Assembly (NCBI GenBank): GCA_905182175.1
Contig: CAJJAT010000011.1
Span: 62,001 to 126,000, forward strand
Reading direction: 5' to 3'
DNA length: 64,000 bases
Origin: Flavobacteriales bacterium UBA1494
Lineage (GTDB): Bacteria > Bacteroidota > Bacteroidia > Flavobacteriales_E > Vicingaceae
Position 1 is the stretch's first letter, and every line of letters begins with the position of its first letter. Both the position numbers and the translations under genes were made by a program. The notes beneath the pieces are model-generated. The model did no database searches. It had not been told where the DNA came from and saw only the letters and a program-made list of their open reading frames with translations. Shown here piece after piece: positions 1-8,890 of this stretch.

Positions 1-121
1 TCTACTGAACACCTGTCAAGATTAAATACACTAACGTTCAATAACGTGGTTTGACTGGTTCAAATTTTTAACATCACAAAGGAGACATTCCACCTTAACT
101 AATTTAGCACAAATGCTATTT

Positions 122-160
122 ACCAAAAAAGCCACCTCGATATCGAAGTGGCTTTTTGGT
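122..160. terminator. Bidirectional intrinsic terminator after gcdH
   Basis: A long inverted repeat pairs ACC-A-run-GCCAC with GTGGC-T-run-GGT around a TCGATATCGA core. T tracts exist on both strands. It lies about 20 nt beyond the minus-strand gcdH stop and would also stop any plus-strand transcript entering from the left edge. Seen directly in the sequence; the function is inferred from shape and place. Confidence 0.8.
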
Positions 161-179
161 ATAAACTATTGTTTTGCTG

Positions 180-1361
180 TTAACCTTTAAAAGCTGAATG
201 ACCTGTAACGTCCATTCCTGTGATTAATAAGTGAATGTCGTGCGTTCCTTCGTAAGTAATTACAGACTCAAGGTTCATCATATGGCGCATAATTGGATAT
301 TCTCCGATAATTCCCATACCTCCATGAATCTGACGAGCTTCTCTCGCAATATTCAATGCCATGTCAACATTGTTTCTTTTTGCCATTGAAATTTGTTGCG
401 TCGTTGCTCTACCTTCATTTTTCAACTGACCCAATCGATACGTCAACAACTGCGCTTTTGTAATCTCCGTAATCATTTCAGCTAACTTCTTCTGTGTTAA
501 TTGAAATGCAGCGATTGGCTTTCCAAACTGAATTCGTTCTTGTGCATATCGCAAAGCACTGTCATAACAGTCCATTGCTGCTCCAATAACACCCCAAGCA
601 ATCCCGTAACGGGCAGAATCTAAACAACCAAGTGGTGCTCCTAATCCTGATTTATTTGGCAATAAATTCTCTTTAGGAACCTTTACGTTATCAAATACTA
701 ACTCTCCAGTTCTTGAAGCCCTTAGCGACCATTTGCCATGCGTTTCCGGTGTCGTAAACCCTTCCATGCCTCTTTCAACAACGAGTCCGTGAATCCTACC
801 TTCTTCGTTCTTCGCCCAAACAACAGCAACATCACAAATTGGTGAATTAGTAATCCACATTTTTGCTCCATTTAACAAATAATGGTCTCCCATATCTTTG
901 TAATTGGTAATCATTCCACTTGGGTTTGACCCGTGATCTGGTTCTGTTAAGCCAAAAGAACCCACCCAATCACCAGAAGCTAATTTTGGAAGGTATTTCA
1001 TTCTCTGAGCTTCGTTTCCGTAGTTGTAAATAGGATACATTACCAATGAACTTTGAACGGAAGCAGCAGACCTTAACCCGGAATCGCCTCTCTCAAACTC
1101 TTGCATGATTAGACCATAAGAAATTTGATCTAAGCCCGCACCACCATATTCTGTAGGAATATATGGTCCAAAACCACCTAAAGCTGCAATTCCTTTGTTC
1201 AAATGAATAGGATATTCACCTTTTTGGGCTGCATCTTCGATAATTGGGGAAACATCCTTTTTAACCCATTCTCTTACTGTGTCACGAATAAGCTTATGCT
1301 CCTCAGTTAATAGATCATCTAGATGATAATAGTCCGGTGCTTGAAATCTATCGCTAGCCAT
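180..1361 (-). CDS. gcdH: Acyl-CoA dehydrogenase, glutaryl-CoA dehydrogenase-like
   Basis: FAD-dependent acyl-CoA dehydrogenase of 393 aa, the normal length. The C-terminal YEGTHDIH motif places the catalytic base at Glu371. The RSAASVQSSLVM segment with Arg97 matches the arginine that binds the distal carboxylate in glutaryl-CoA dehydrogenases, so oxidative decarboxylation of glutaryl-CoA to crotonyl-CoA (lysine/tryptophan breakdown) is the best guess. It also carries the family signatures SFGLTEPDHGSNP and QIHGGMGIIGEYP. It is a single-gene unit divergent from the DUF4271 gene, with a terminator just downstream. Substrate is inferred from the Arg/Glu pair; another acyl-CoA is possible. Confidence 0.88.
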   Translation of the reverse strand: MASDRFQAPDYYHLDDLLTEEHKLIRDTVREWVKKDVSPIIEDAAQKGEYPIHLNKGIAALGGFGPYIPTEYGGAGLDQISYGLIMQEFERGDSGLRSAASVQSSLVMYPIYNYGNEAQRMKYLPKLASGDWVGSFGLTEPDHGSNPSGMITNYKDMGDHYLLNGAKMWITNSPICDVAVVWAKNEEGRIHGLVVERGMEGFTTPETHGKWSLRASRTGELVFDNVKVPKENLLPNKSGLGAPLGCLDSARYGIAWGVIGAAMDCYDSALRYAQERIQFGKPIAAFQLTQKKLAEMITEITKAQLLTYRLGQLKNEGRATTQQISMAKRNNVDMALNIAREARQIHGGMGIIGEYPIMRHMMNLESVITYEGTHDIHLLITGMDVTGHSAFKG

Positions 1362-1384
1362 AAAATGTGTTTTAAAATTTTGTG

Positions 1385-1446
1385 CAAAATTAGTAATAAA
1401 AAGAAGTTCTCATTCCCTTCCAGTATACAGCCAAAGTGTAAATTTG
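1385..1446. promoter_or_regulatory. Divergent -7 boxes for gcdH and the DUF4271 gene
   Basis: Within the 103-nt divergent gap, CAAAATTA at 1385-1392 reads TAATTTTG on the minus strand, 23 nt before the gcdH ATG. TAAATTTG lies at 1439-1446 on the plus strand, 18 nt before the GTG of the next gene. Both match the Bacteroidota -7 consensus TAnnTTTG. I do not see a TTG -33 element at the usual spacing for either, so these are candidates only. Confidence 0.4.
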
Positions 1447-1464
1447 TTTCACGTAAAATAAATT

Positions 1465-2259
1465 GTGAAAGACTCTACCCTAACGCTTTCTATTCCAGAA
1501 TCAGCCCCGTTCTCCTTCCCTGAAAAAGAGACAGATTATAATGCATGGGTTAATGAGGTTGTTTTAAGTAGCAAGGAATTCACTCTTGAAACCACTACTT
1601 TTCAGGGATCTTCCTTACAACTGAACTCCCCAACATGGATCATTTTCATGCTTGTAATAGGTTTCTCTTGCTTGGCCATTTCCCGTTCCGTTTACAAGAA
1701 AAGGTTTAGAATGCTTTATAAAACGCTAGGAAACTGGAAATTATCGAAGCAAATTATTCGCTATGAAAAAGTCTACACCCACCCAGTGAATATTTTAATG
1801 TCATTTAATTTTATTCTTTTATTCCCATTATTTTTCAGCATCCTATATGTGAGACTTTACAATCCTTCAACAAATATAGGGCAGGTTTACTTTTATATCT
1901 TAGCACCTTTGGTTATTTATTTACTCGTAAAATTAATATGTTACCAGTTTAGTGCGTGGCTTTGGAACGAAAAGGGAGTAATTGAAGAATATCTTTTTCA
2001 ATCCAATTTATTCAACAAATATTTGGGTGTTGTCTTTCTAATCTTGACAAGCTTAGTTGTTTATTCGCAAATAGAATTGACTAGTTTAGCATTTATAGCC
2101 CTTGGGGCAGTTGGATTGTCCACTGTATTTCAACTAAGTAGAGGAGTTATGATAGGTCTGGAAAATGGGAAGCATTTGTTTTTCATAATTGCTTATCTTT
2201 GCACTCTCGAAATTCTACCCTGGTTAGTGTTCGGCAAATTGATAACGACTAGTTTATGA
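1465..2259 (+). CDS. DUF4271 family integral membrane protein
   Basis: Predicted inner-membrane protein of 264 aa. It has a soluble N-terminal stretch of about 50 residues, then roughly six to seven hydrophobic segments (first at about 53-70, others near 107-127, 137-157, 189-205, 207-225 and 237-256). The pattern and the place directly upstream of hemD match the DUF4271 family of Bacteroidota, whose function is unknown. The start is GTG; no in-frame ATG gives a better N-terminus. It is separated from hemD by 42 nt and probably co-transcribed with it. No enzymatic motif is visible, and a link with heme synthesis rests only on neighbourhood. Confidence 0.75.
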   Translation: MKDSTLTLSIPESAPFSFPEKETDYNAWVNEVVLSSKEFTLETTTFQGSSLQLNSPTWIIFMLVIGFSCLAISRSVYKKRFRMLYKTLGNWKLSKQIIRYEKVYTHPVNILMSFNFILLFPLFFSILYVRLYNPSTNIGQVYFYILAPLVIYLLVKLICYQFSAWLWNEKGVIEEYLFQSNLFNKYLGVVFLILTSLVVYSQIELTSLAFIALGAVGLSTVFQLSRGVMIGLENGKHLFFIIAYLCTLEILPWLVFGKLITTSL

Positions 2260-2301
2260 TTACGAGTTTTCTTAGTTGCTAATTTATAAAATTTTTTCAT
2301 A

Positions 2302-3048
2302 TTGAAAGTAAAAACAATTTTAGTTTCTCAACCAAAGCCTGAAACAGAGAAGTCCCCCTATTTTGATCTTTCTGATAAGTGTAAAGTAAAGGTCGATTTT
2401 CGATCTTTTATTCACGTAGAAGGTGTCGATTCAAAAGAGTTTAGAAGTCAAAAAATAAATATTCAAGATTTCGGGGCAGTAATTTTTACAAGCAGAAATG
2501 CAGTAGATCACTTTTTTAGAATGGCTGAAGAAATGCGGTACAATGTGCCAGATGACTTGAAGTACTTCTGTATTTCTGAGTCTACTGCCTATTATTTACA
2601 AAAATATGTAGTGTACCGAAAACGTAAAATCTTTCACGGAAGACAAACCATGAGTGATTTAATGCCTTTAATTAAAAAACACAAAGGAGAAAAGTTTTTA
2701 TTGCCCTGCGCAGACATCTTAAAAAGAGACATTCCTGAATTGTTAGTAAAAAACAGCATTGATTTTTCTGAAGCAATGTTGTACAGAACAGTTTGCAGCG
2801 ACCTGTCAGATTTGGCTGATGTGAACTACGATGTATTGGTTTTCTTTAGTCCTGCAGGAATTGCATCACTTTATGAAAATTTTCCAGATTTTAAGCAGAA
2901 CGATACAAGAATTGCTGTTTTTGGATCCACTACCGCAAAAGCTGCAGAAAACGCAGGCTTAGAAATAAATATTGCTGCTCCTAAACCTGAGGCTCCTTCT
3001 ATGTCAATGGCGTTAGAACAGTATATTAAAAAACAAAGCAAGAAGTAA
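2302..3048 (+). CDS. hemD: Uroporphyrinogen-III synthase
   Basis: Cytosolic cyclase that converts hydroxymethylbilane to uroporphyrinogen III in tetrapyrrole synthesis. The 248-aa length and two-lobed alpha/beta pattern fit HemD. FTSRNAVDHFF (62-72) is the conserved 'TS.nav..f' block and FFSPAGIASL (181-190) the matching block of the second lobe. HemD proteins are poorly conserved, so the call rests on these blocks and on the DUF4271 neighbour, a usual arrangement in this phylum. The start codon is TTG. A strong terminator follows the stop. No other heme gene lies nearby. Confidence 0.85.
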   Translation: MKVKTILVSQPKPETEKSPYFDLSDKCKVKVDFRSFIHVEGVDSKEFRSQKINIQDFGAVIFTSRNAVDHFFRMAEEMRYNVPDDLKYFCISESTAYYLQKYVVYRKRKIFHGRQTMSDLMPLIKKHKGEKFLLPCADILKRDIPELLVKNSIDFSEAMLYRTVCSDLSDLADVNYDVLVFFSPAGIASLYENFPDFKQNDTRIAVFGSTTAKAAENAGLEINIAAPKPEAPSMSMALEQYIKKQSKK

Positions 3049-3070
3049 AAAAATAAATTAAGTTTTTAGA

Positions 3071-3103
3071 AGGCATTGCTCCATAGAGTCAATGCCTTTT
3101 TTT
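3071..3103 (+). terminator. Intrinsic terminator between hemD and rnpA
   Basis: AGGCATTG (3071-3078) pairs perfectly with CAATGCCT (3090-3097) across an 11-nt loop and runs straight into a T-rich tract ending near 3108. It stops the DUF4271-hemD transcript. The rnpA ATG follows at 3117, so rnpA needs either its own very compact promoter or read-through. Confidence 0.85.
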
Positions 3104-3116
3104 ATTTTTAAATTTA

Positions 3117-3518
3117 ATGGGCGACGAAGGTTTTACTTTAAAAAAAGATGAAATTCTCTCAAAAAGAGACGACATTAATTTGCTGTTTAGCGAGGGTCAA
3201 AGTTTTATGCAGTATCCCTTTAAAGTACTGCATATAAAATCAGTCAAATTAGAAGGTAGCAACTTGAAATTTGCGGCAACCATTCCCAAACGGCTATTTA
3301 AGAAAGCAGTAAATCGCAATCTATTAAAAAGGAGATCTAAGGAAGCGTATAGAAAAAACAGAACTGAGCTGAAGTTTAAAATTTCAAATTTAGGATTTGA
3401 ATTGCACTTCATGCTCATTTACATTGCAAAAGAGCCCATCGCTTACGCCCAAATCGAGGAGAAAATAATCTTAACTTTACAACGTTTGCAGGCTATATAT
3501 GCGGAAGATTCTGAGTAA
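3117..3518 (+). CDS. rnpA: Ribonuclease P protein component
   Basis: Basic RNA-binding subunit of RNase P, which trims 5' leaders from pre-tRNAs together with the catalytic RNA. The protein is 133 aa. The diagnostic RNR motif is [13 protein letters not shown] (67-79), preceded by the conserved [10 protein letters not shown]. In many bacteria rnpA follows rpmH near the origin; here it follows hemD and overlaps yidD by 20 nt, which fixes the operon order rnpA-yidD-S41 protease. The start codon lies just after the T tract of the hemD terminator. Confidence 0.95.
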   Translation: MGDEGFTLKKDEILSKRDDINLLFSEGQSFMQYPFKVLHIKSVKLEGSNLKFAATIPKRLFKKAVNRNLLKRRSKEAYRKNRTELKFKISNLGFELHFMLIYIAKEPIAYAQIEEKIILTLQRLQAIYAEDSE

Positions 3519-3726
3519 AATTTTAATTTTTTTAGTAAAACTATATCAAGTTGCTTTATCTCCTTTCTTAGGAGCTAATTGCCGATACATGCCAACTTGT
3601 TCTGCCTATAGTATTGAAGCCATTCAAATTCACGGACCTTTTAAAGGCTTTTGGTTGGCAATAAAACGTATTGGATCTTGCCACCCTTGGGGAGGCAGCG
3701 GCATTGATTCTGTACCAAAAAAATAA
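3499..3726 (+). CDS. yidD: Membrane protein insertion efficiency factor YidD
   Basis: Small (75 aa) amphipathic inner-membrane-associated protein thought to assist YidC-dependent insertion. It shows the family core with Cys28 and Cys34 (CRYMPTC) and the C-terminal signature CHPWGGSG (Cys61 onward). It starts inside the 3' end of rnpA (20-nt overlap), the same coupling as in most bacteria. The S41 protease begins 3 nt after its stop. Confidence 0.95.
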   Translation: MRKILSKILIFLVKLYQVALSPFLGANCRYMPTCSAYSIEAIQIHGPFKGFWLAIKRIGSCHPWGGSGIDSVPKK

Positions 3727-3729
3727 CCT

Positions 3730-5394
3730 ATGAAAAAGACAAAAAAACTAATCGTAGCATTAGGTATATCAGCTTCAGCATTTTTATCATTTGGATTTGC
3801 AGATAACTATTTCGAATTATCCAAAAATTTAGATATTTTTAGCACGTTACTAAAAGAACTAAATACCTACTATGTAGATGACACTAAGCCGGGAGAGTTG
3901 ATGAAAACGGGGATTGATGCCATGTTACTTTCACTCGACCCCTATACCAACTATATCCCAGAATCTGCCATAGAAGATTACCGCTTTATGACCACCGGGC
4001 AATACGGTGGAATTGGAGCGTTGATTCACAAAGACAGCAATAATATTGTAATCTCTGAGCCATATGAAGGCTTTCCCGCTTTCAAAGCAGGGTTAAAAGC
4101 AGGAGACGTTTTATTAAAAGTTGATGAAAATATAGTGGAGGGAAAGACCTCCAGCGAGATTTCCGATTTATTAAAAGGCCAAGCTGGAACACCTTTACGT
4201 GTCACGATCATGAGGCCTCAAATTAAGGAGCCACTTGTGAGAGAAATTATAAGGGAGAATATAAAAATTAAAGATGTGCCTTACTACAAAATGCTAGATA
4301 GCACTGTAGGTTATATCAAATTAACCGGCTTCACCCAAACTGCATCAAAGGAATTTATTGCAGCCTTTACCGAATTGAAAGAGGAAGGCATGCAAGAATT
4401 AATTTTTGACCTTAGAGGAAACGGCGGAGGACTGCTGATTGAAGCTGTGGATATAGTAAACGCCTTTATTCCAAAAAACAAGAAGGTTGTAGAAACGAGA
4501 GGTAAATTAAAAAAATGGGATGCCGTTTACACTACTAGAAAAGAACCGGTAGATACTGAAATTCCTATTGCTCTTTTAGTCGATGGAGGTTCTGCTTCTG
4601 CTTCTGAAATTGTATCGGGCACACTGCAAGACTATGACAGAGCCGTAGTTGTTGGGAAACAAACTTTTGGAAAAGGATTGGTGCAACAAACAAGACCCTT
4701 GAGTTATAACGCACAATTAAAAGTAACAGTAGCTAAATATTACATTCCAAGTGGACGATGTATTCAAAGATTAGACTATTCAAACAAAGATGACCGCGGT
4801 AAAGCGCAAGTTGTGCCGGACTCTTTAATTGGCTCTTTTAAAACATTAATAAACAACCGACCAGTACAGGATGGAAAAGGAATAAATCCAGACATTTTTA
4901 CGGAAGATGAAAACATGGGAATGATCACTGTGACGCTCATGAGAAGGCTTCATATTTTCAACTATGCTACAAAGTATTACCTCAGCCACCCCACTATAGC
5001 AACACCGAAAAAGTTTGAATTAAATGATACGGAATACTCTGCATTTATTGATTTTTTAAAAAATAAAGAATATACTTACTCTACTCAAAGTGAAACTATT
5101 TTAAAGGAATTAAAGAAAGTAGCTGAAAATGAAAAGTATTTTACCGATGCCGAAAAAGAGTACGCTGCATTGCTTAAAAAATTAACTCCCGACAACAAGA
5201 GTGATCTTCTAAAATTTAAAACAGAAATTAAATTAATCTTAGAAAACGAGATTATCTCGCGGTACTACTACCAAAACGGTAGAATTGAACAATCACTGAA
5301 CACTGACCCAGATGTGAGACAAGCAATTGAATTATTAAAAAATAAGAAAAAATACAATGAAATCCTGATTGGTACGTTTGTTTCTAACAAATAA
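3730..5394 (+). CDS. S41 family C-terminal processing peptidase (CtpA/Prc-like)
   Basis: Periplasmic or exported serine protease of 554 aa. Residues 1-24 form a signal peptide. A PDZ domain spans about 85-165 (QYGGIGALI, AGLKAGDVLL). The catalytic domain carries GGSASASE with Ser290 and TFGKG with Lys315; the spacing of 25 residues equals that of the Ser/Lys dyad of E. coli Prc. After the protease core comes a helical C-terminal region of about 150 residues typical of Bacteroidota members. Likely substrates are C-termini of envelope proteins. It is the last gene of the rnpA-yidD unit, with a 5-nt gap to the next gene. Confidence 0.93.
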   Translation: MKKTKKLIVALGISASAFLSFGFADNYFELSKNLDIFSTLLKELNTYYVDDTKPGELMKTGIDAMLLSLDPYTNYIPESAIEDYRFMTTGQYGGIGALIHKDSNNIVISEPYEGFPAFKAGLKAGDVLLKVDENIVEGKTSSEISDLLKGQAGTPLRVTIMRPQIKEPLVREIIRENIKIKDVPYYKMLDSTVGYIKLTGFTQTASKEFIAAFTELKEEGMQELIFDLRGNGGGLLIEAVDIVNAFIPKNKKVVETRGKLKKWDAVYTTRKEPVDTEIPIALLVDGGSASASEIVSGTLQDYDRAVVVGKQTFGKGLVQQTRPLSYNAQLKVTVAKYYIPSGRCIQRLDYSNKDDRGKAQVVPDSLIGSFKTLINNRPVQDGKGINPDIFTEDENMGMITVTLMRRLHIFNYATKYYLSHPTIATPKKFELNDTEYSAFIDFLKNKEYTYSTQSETILKELKKVAENEKYFTDAEKEYAALLKKLTPDNKSDLLKFKTEIKLILENEIISRYYYQNGRIEQSLNTDPDVRQAIELLKNKKKYNEILIGTFVSNK

Positions 5395-5399
5395 AAACA

Positions 5400-7004
5400 T
5401 TGGGTTTATTAACTATTTTTTTTAGAGCAGATCATCCAATTCTTATCTGGCTGAATCACCGACACCTTTACCTGCTGGGATTAGCGACCATAGTTTGCGG
5501 CCTTGGTTGGTCTAATGTGTTAATGAGCATTGGCCAACTTATAATTATTGGAAACTGGATCATTGAGTTCGACTTTAAACGAAAGTTTCAAGCACTAAAA
5601 GAAAACAGAGCAATCTGGATTATTCTTTTGCTTTTTATTTTGCACATAATTGGATTAGCATGGACAGAAGATTTTAAATACGCTACTAAGGACATCACTG
5701 TCAAATTGCCTTTACTCGCTTTTCCTATAATTATTGGTACCACCCAAAAACTAAAGTTAAAGGAGTGGAGGTTAATTATCAATGTTTATGTGATTACACT
5801 GCTTGCTCTAAGCATTGCAAGCTTGGGCAAATATTTAGGCTATTGGGGCGGCGAAATTACCGACAAGCGCCAACTTTCAAATTTCATTTCTCATATTCGT
5901 TATGGCCTCAACTTAGCATTTGTAGCTATTTTGCTGTTTTGGTTTAAACCACTCCCAACTAGGGCTGCCAGTTACTTGCTAGGGTTATGGTTCATTTTCT
6001 GCTTACTTCTATTTCAGTTATATACGGGTTTAATTACTTTAGGGGTAACATTACTCGTTATTTCAATAATAAGACGAAGACATCTCTTTAAAACACCTGT
6101 CGTTCGGAGGCTCTTCTACATTGCTACATCCATATTATTAATATATTTAAGCTATCAGACAAATCAAGTTTATGTAGCTTTTAATACAGCAGTTGTTCTC
6201 AGTTATAATCAAGAGGATATGTCTAGTTCACAAACCATAAACGGAGAAAATTTTAGCCACGAGTCAACAGATCAAAGAAAAGAAAATGGAGTGTACACCA
6301 GGAGATACATTGCACGAAACGAAATCGAAAAAGAATGGAATAAAGCTAGCAACCAATCTTTTAAAAATGAACAGAATGTTGACAACCCAATTGCTCAACG
6401 CCTTTACAGGTATATGTCCTCCAAAGGGCTAAAGAAAGATTCTTTGTCCTTTTCCACGCTAAGTAATCAAGAAATTAAAGCGATAGAAAACGGAGTTGCC
6501 AACTATTACTACTTTACCCATACAAAGCTTCAAAGCAGACTGCACAAGACTTTTTACGAACTAAAAGAGTTTCAGCGCACCGGCAACGCAAGCGGCTACT
6601 CCATTGCTATGCGACTTGTTTATTGGGAAACTGCACGGGCAATTATAGAAAAGAATGTATGGTTTGGAGTTGGCACAGGAGACGTTAAAATAGCTTTCGA
6701 AAAAGAGTACACAGCAAGCAATACAACATTGGATACGAAATACAGAAAAAGAACCCACAATCAAATACTTACATTCGGTGTAACGTTCGGCCTTATTGGA
6801 CTTACAATTGCTTTATTTTCGATCTTTATCCCCTTAAATTTTGCAAAAAATAAAAAATTAGCTTGGGTTTTTGTATGCATGATGGCTTTATCCTTTCTAA
6901 CGGAGGACACCTTAGAAACCCAAGCAGGAATTACCCTATATTCTTTTTTTTACTGTTTACTAATTTTAGGAACAGAGAAATTTCAGCTCAACAACTCCGA
7001 GTAA
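5400..7004 (+). CDS. O-antigen ligase/polymerase-like membrane protein (Wzy_C type)
   Basis: Polytopic inner-membrane protein of 534 aa with about 11-12 hydrophobic segments. Ahead of the C-terminal helices lies GVGTGDVK and then THNQILTFGVTFGLIGL (from residue 452), the H-N pattern typical of WaaL/Wzy periplasmic loops. Between about 255 and 410 sits a long charged, Asn/Ser-rich loop, larger than in most relatives. It probably ligates or polymerises undecaprenyl-linked glycan onto lipid A core, in line with the glycosyltransferases that follow. The start is TTG, 5 nt after the S41 stop. Its last 22 nt overlap the 3' end of the convergent GT4 gene. Ligase versus polymerase cannot be decided here. 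Confidence 0.75.
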   Translation: MGLLTIFFRADHPILIWLNHRHLYLLGLATIVCGLGWSNVLMSIGQLIIIGNWIIEFDFKRKFQALKENRAIWIILLLFILHIIGLAWTEDFKYATKDITVKLPLLAFPIIIGTTQKLKLKEWRLIINVYVITLLALSIASLGKYLGYWGGEITDKRQLSNFISHIRYGLNLAFVAILLFWFKPLPTRAASYLLGLWFIFCLLLFQLYTGLITLGVTLLVISIIRRRHLFKTPVVRRLFYIATSILLIYLSYQTNQVYVAFNTAVVLSYNQEDMSSSQTINGENFSHESTDQRKENGVYTRRYIARNEIEKEWNKASNQSFKNEQNVDNPIAQRLYRYMSSKGLKKDSLSFSTLSNQEIKAIENGVANYYYFTHTKLQSRLHKTFYELKEFQRTGNASGYSIAMRLVYWETARAIIEKNVWFGVGTGDVKIAFEKEYTASNTTLDTKYRKRTHNQILTFGVTFGLIGLTIALFSIFIPLNFAKNKKLAWVFVCMMALSFLTEDTLETQAGITLYSFFYCLLILGTEKFQLNNSE

Positions 7005-8071
7005 TACTTGAGGGTATTTTTAGCAGTTTCTTGTTTCGAAAAAACCTGCACCTTCACAAGAGCATTCTTTGCGCAACTTGCTCTCAGCTCTGGATCGACG
7101 ATCATTCTTTCAACTGCTTCAGCAATTTGATTCACATTTTTTACCTCACACAACAAGCCTGTTTTTTCGTTCTCAACCAATTCAGTAATTCCTCCTCCAG
7201 CTGTTCCTACAACAGGCACGTTACAAGCAAAAGCATCTAGAATTGATGTACCTAACCCTTCCGTTTTAGAGGTAATTAAAAATAAATCTAACTCAGCTAA
7301 TATTTCAGGAACATCATTTCGAAACCCTGTAAAGATTAGATTATTCCCCAGTTCTTTCGATTCAGCATATTGATGAATCTCTTTTTTCATGGGACCATCG
7401 CCTATAATTACGAAGTAACAATTTCCATGCTTTGAAATAACCTTTTCAGCCACATCAATAAAGCTGAAATAATCTTTATGGTCTGCTAAAGCTGAAGTGT
7501 TTCCTATTAAAAAGTCGTTTTTGCCCAACCCTAATTCAGCTTTAAACTTGCCTGAATCAGACTTGAATTTTTCCAAATTAATTCCAGAATATACCGTAAC
7601 TAATTTCGATACATCTTTTATTCCCTTTGCAGTGATTCTTCTAATTGTGTCGCTTACGCAAAGAATTTTTTCAATCTGTTTGTGATTGTATTTAACGTGA
7701 GAAAAGAAGTTATTCTTGATGGGAAAATCGACTCTCCTGCTTAACACAATAGGCACTTTATTGCCAAACACACTTGCTGCTAAAATTGAAAAAGTGTGCG
7801 CATGAGCATCATGAACATGAAGGAGGTCAATCTTTTCAGAAACACAAATCCGTTTCAACCTTTTAGCGTAAGAAAAGTCTATACCACCATTTTTTTGCTG
7901 GACAAAATGAGCAATTGTGTTCAGTTGACAATGTGCTTCCATTTTTGAACCTACAGAGCACAATACCAGTTGATCCACTTCCTGCTTTAGTTCTTCAATC
8001 AAGTAGGCTGCTTGTTGCTCCCCTCCTCGCCAAGTTAAGGCTGTAACCACATGTAATACACGTTTTTTCAT
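6983..8071 (-). CDS. Glycosyltransferase family 4 protein
   Basis: Cytosolic GT-B fold glycosyltransferase of 362 aa. The N-terminal half has the glycine-rich TWRGGEQQAAYLIEEL loop. The C-terminal half has the nucleotide-sugar binding region with SKTEGLGTSILDAF. In the family's E-x7-E motif the first acid is Glu271, but the second position is Asp279 rather than Glu. It is predicted to add a sugar to LPS core or O-antigen. It lies 1 nt downstream of the GT2 gene on the same strand, so they form one transcript. Donor and acceptor are unknown. Confidence 0.88.
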   Translation of the reverse strand: MKKRVLHVVTALTWRGGEQQAAYLIEELKQEVDQLVLCSVGSKMEAHCQLNTIAHFVQQKNGGIDFSYAKRLKRICVSEKIDLLHVHDAHAHTFSILAASVFGNKVPIVLSRRVDFPIKNNFFSHVKYNHKQIEKILCVSDTIRRITAKGIKDVSKLVTVYSGINLEKFKSDSGKFKAELGLGKNDFLIGNTSALADHKDYFSFIDVAEKVISKHGNCYFVIIGDGPMKKEIHQYAESKELGNNLIFTGFRNDVPEILAELDLFLITSKTEGLGTSILDAFACNVPVVGTAGGGITELVENEKTGLLCEVKNVNQIAEAVERMIVDPELRASCAKNALVKVQVFSKQETAKNTLKYYSELLS

Positions 8072-8072
8072 A

Positions 8073-8834
8073 TTACTTGCCCCGCTTTTGCAATTGAATT
8101 AGCTTCTTGTATTTTTTATAATTGGCATATGCAGAAAGTGTACTAATGTCCCAACCTGCTTTACCTGAAAGAAACCCAAACTGGACGATGTAGTTTTTAA
8201 AGAACCTTGCAAATGGCTTAACTAAAATCAATATCCAATTGGACTCTTTTCCTTTTTCTAATAGTGCTTGAGCTCCTATGGTAGAAAATCTCTCAATTTG
8301 TTGCAGGTGCTCCCCTCTTGTATAAAAGGAGTAATGTAATATATCTCCTCTTAAATGGACCACATTCACTGCCTTTGGAATCCTATATTCGTCATGCGGG
8401 TTCAGTCCATCCCACTTCCCGACTCTTCTATCAAATAAGCGAATTTTAGTATCAGGATACCACGAAGTATGCCGAACCCATTGGCCACAATAATTCGTCA
8501 TCCGGTTCATTTTATGGGCGCTAGTTGACCAATCTCGTTTAGCTTGCAGTACAGATTTTGTTAGCGTTTCATCCAGTGCTTCATCCGCATCTAACGATAA
8601 TATGTAGTCAAATTGAGCTTGTTGTTTAGCCCAATTCTTTTGTTGTATGTGGCCTTCAAAAGCATGCTCTATAAAACGAACGCCCAACTTCTCGCAAATA
8701 AATTTGGTTTTGTCCGTTGAAAAAGAATCAACAACCAACACTTCGTCTGCTACTTTTTGGGCAGAGAGCACACAGCGTTCAATGTTTTTTTCTTCATTAA
8801 AAGTGATGATGACCGCTGAAAGTTGAACCTGCAT
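8073..8834 (-). CDS. Glycosyltransferase family 2, WaaE/KdtX-like LPS core transferase
   Basis: GT-A glycosyltransferase of 253 aa. TFNEEKNIERC (11-21), VVDSFSTDKT (34-43) and the metal-binding DAD (Asp82, Asp84 in LSLDADEALD) match the WaaE/KdtX group, which adds a glucose-type residue to the inner LPS core. The block around WYPDTKIRLFDRRVGKW supports this. The ATG start lies 54 nt inside a 166-nt segment that is repeated, in decayed form, upstream of rsmI (11120-11283). It is likely the first gene of a two-gene unit with the GT4. Confidence 0.88.
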   Translation of the reverse strand: MQVQLSAVIITFNEEKNIERCVLSAQKVADEVLVVDSFSTDKTKFICEKLGVRFIEHAFEGHIQQKNWAKQQAQFDYILSLDADEALDETLTKSVLQAKRDWSTSAHKMNRMTNYCGQWVRHTSWYPDTKIRLFDRRVGKWDGLNPHDEYRIPKAVNVVHLRGDILHYSFYTRGEHLQQIERFSTIGAQALLEKGKESNWILILVKPFARFFKNYIVQFGFLSGKAGWDISTLSAYANYKKYKKLIQLQKRGK

Positions 8835-8890
8835 GTTGCAAAATAACGGTAATTTATTTCAATCTTTTCACAAAAACATTTTGCGTTTAA
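8725..8890. repeat. Intact copy of a ~165-nt direct repeat (GT2 5' end plus upstream region)
   Basis: This segment holds the first ~110 nt of the GT2 coding sequence and ~56 nt upstream. It recurs in the same orientation at 11120-11283. In the upstream part I count about six mismatches over some 55 nt, sharing ACGGTAATTTATTTCAA and TTTTGCGTTTAA. The coding part is more diverged and carries small indels in the second copy. The match ends abruptly after GCGTTTAA in both copies. Confidence 0.85.

Noticed and set aside
1-54. Open plus-strand frame at the left edge ending in TGA
   Set aside because: Only 17 codons, no recognisable motif and no way to see upstream sequence; it could be the end of a gene, but an open stretch this short is expected by chance.
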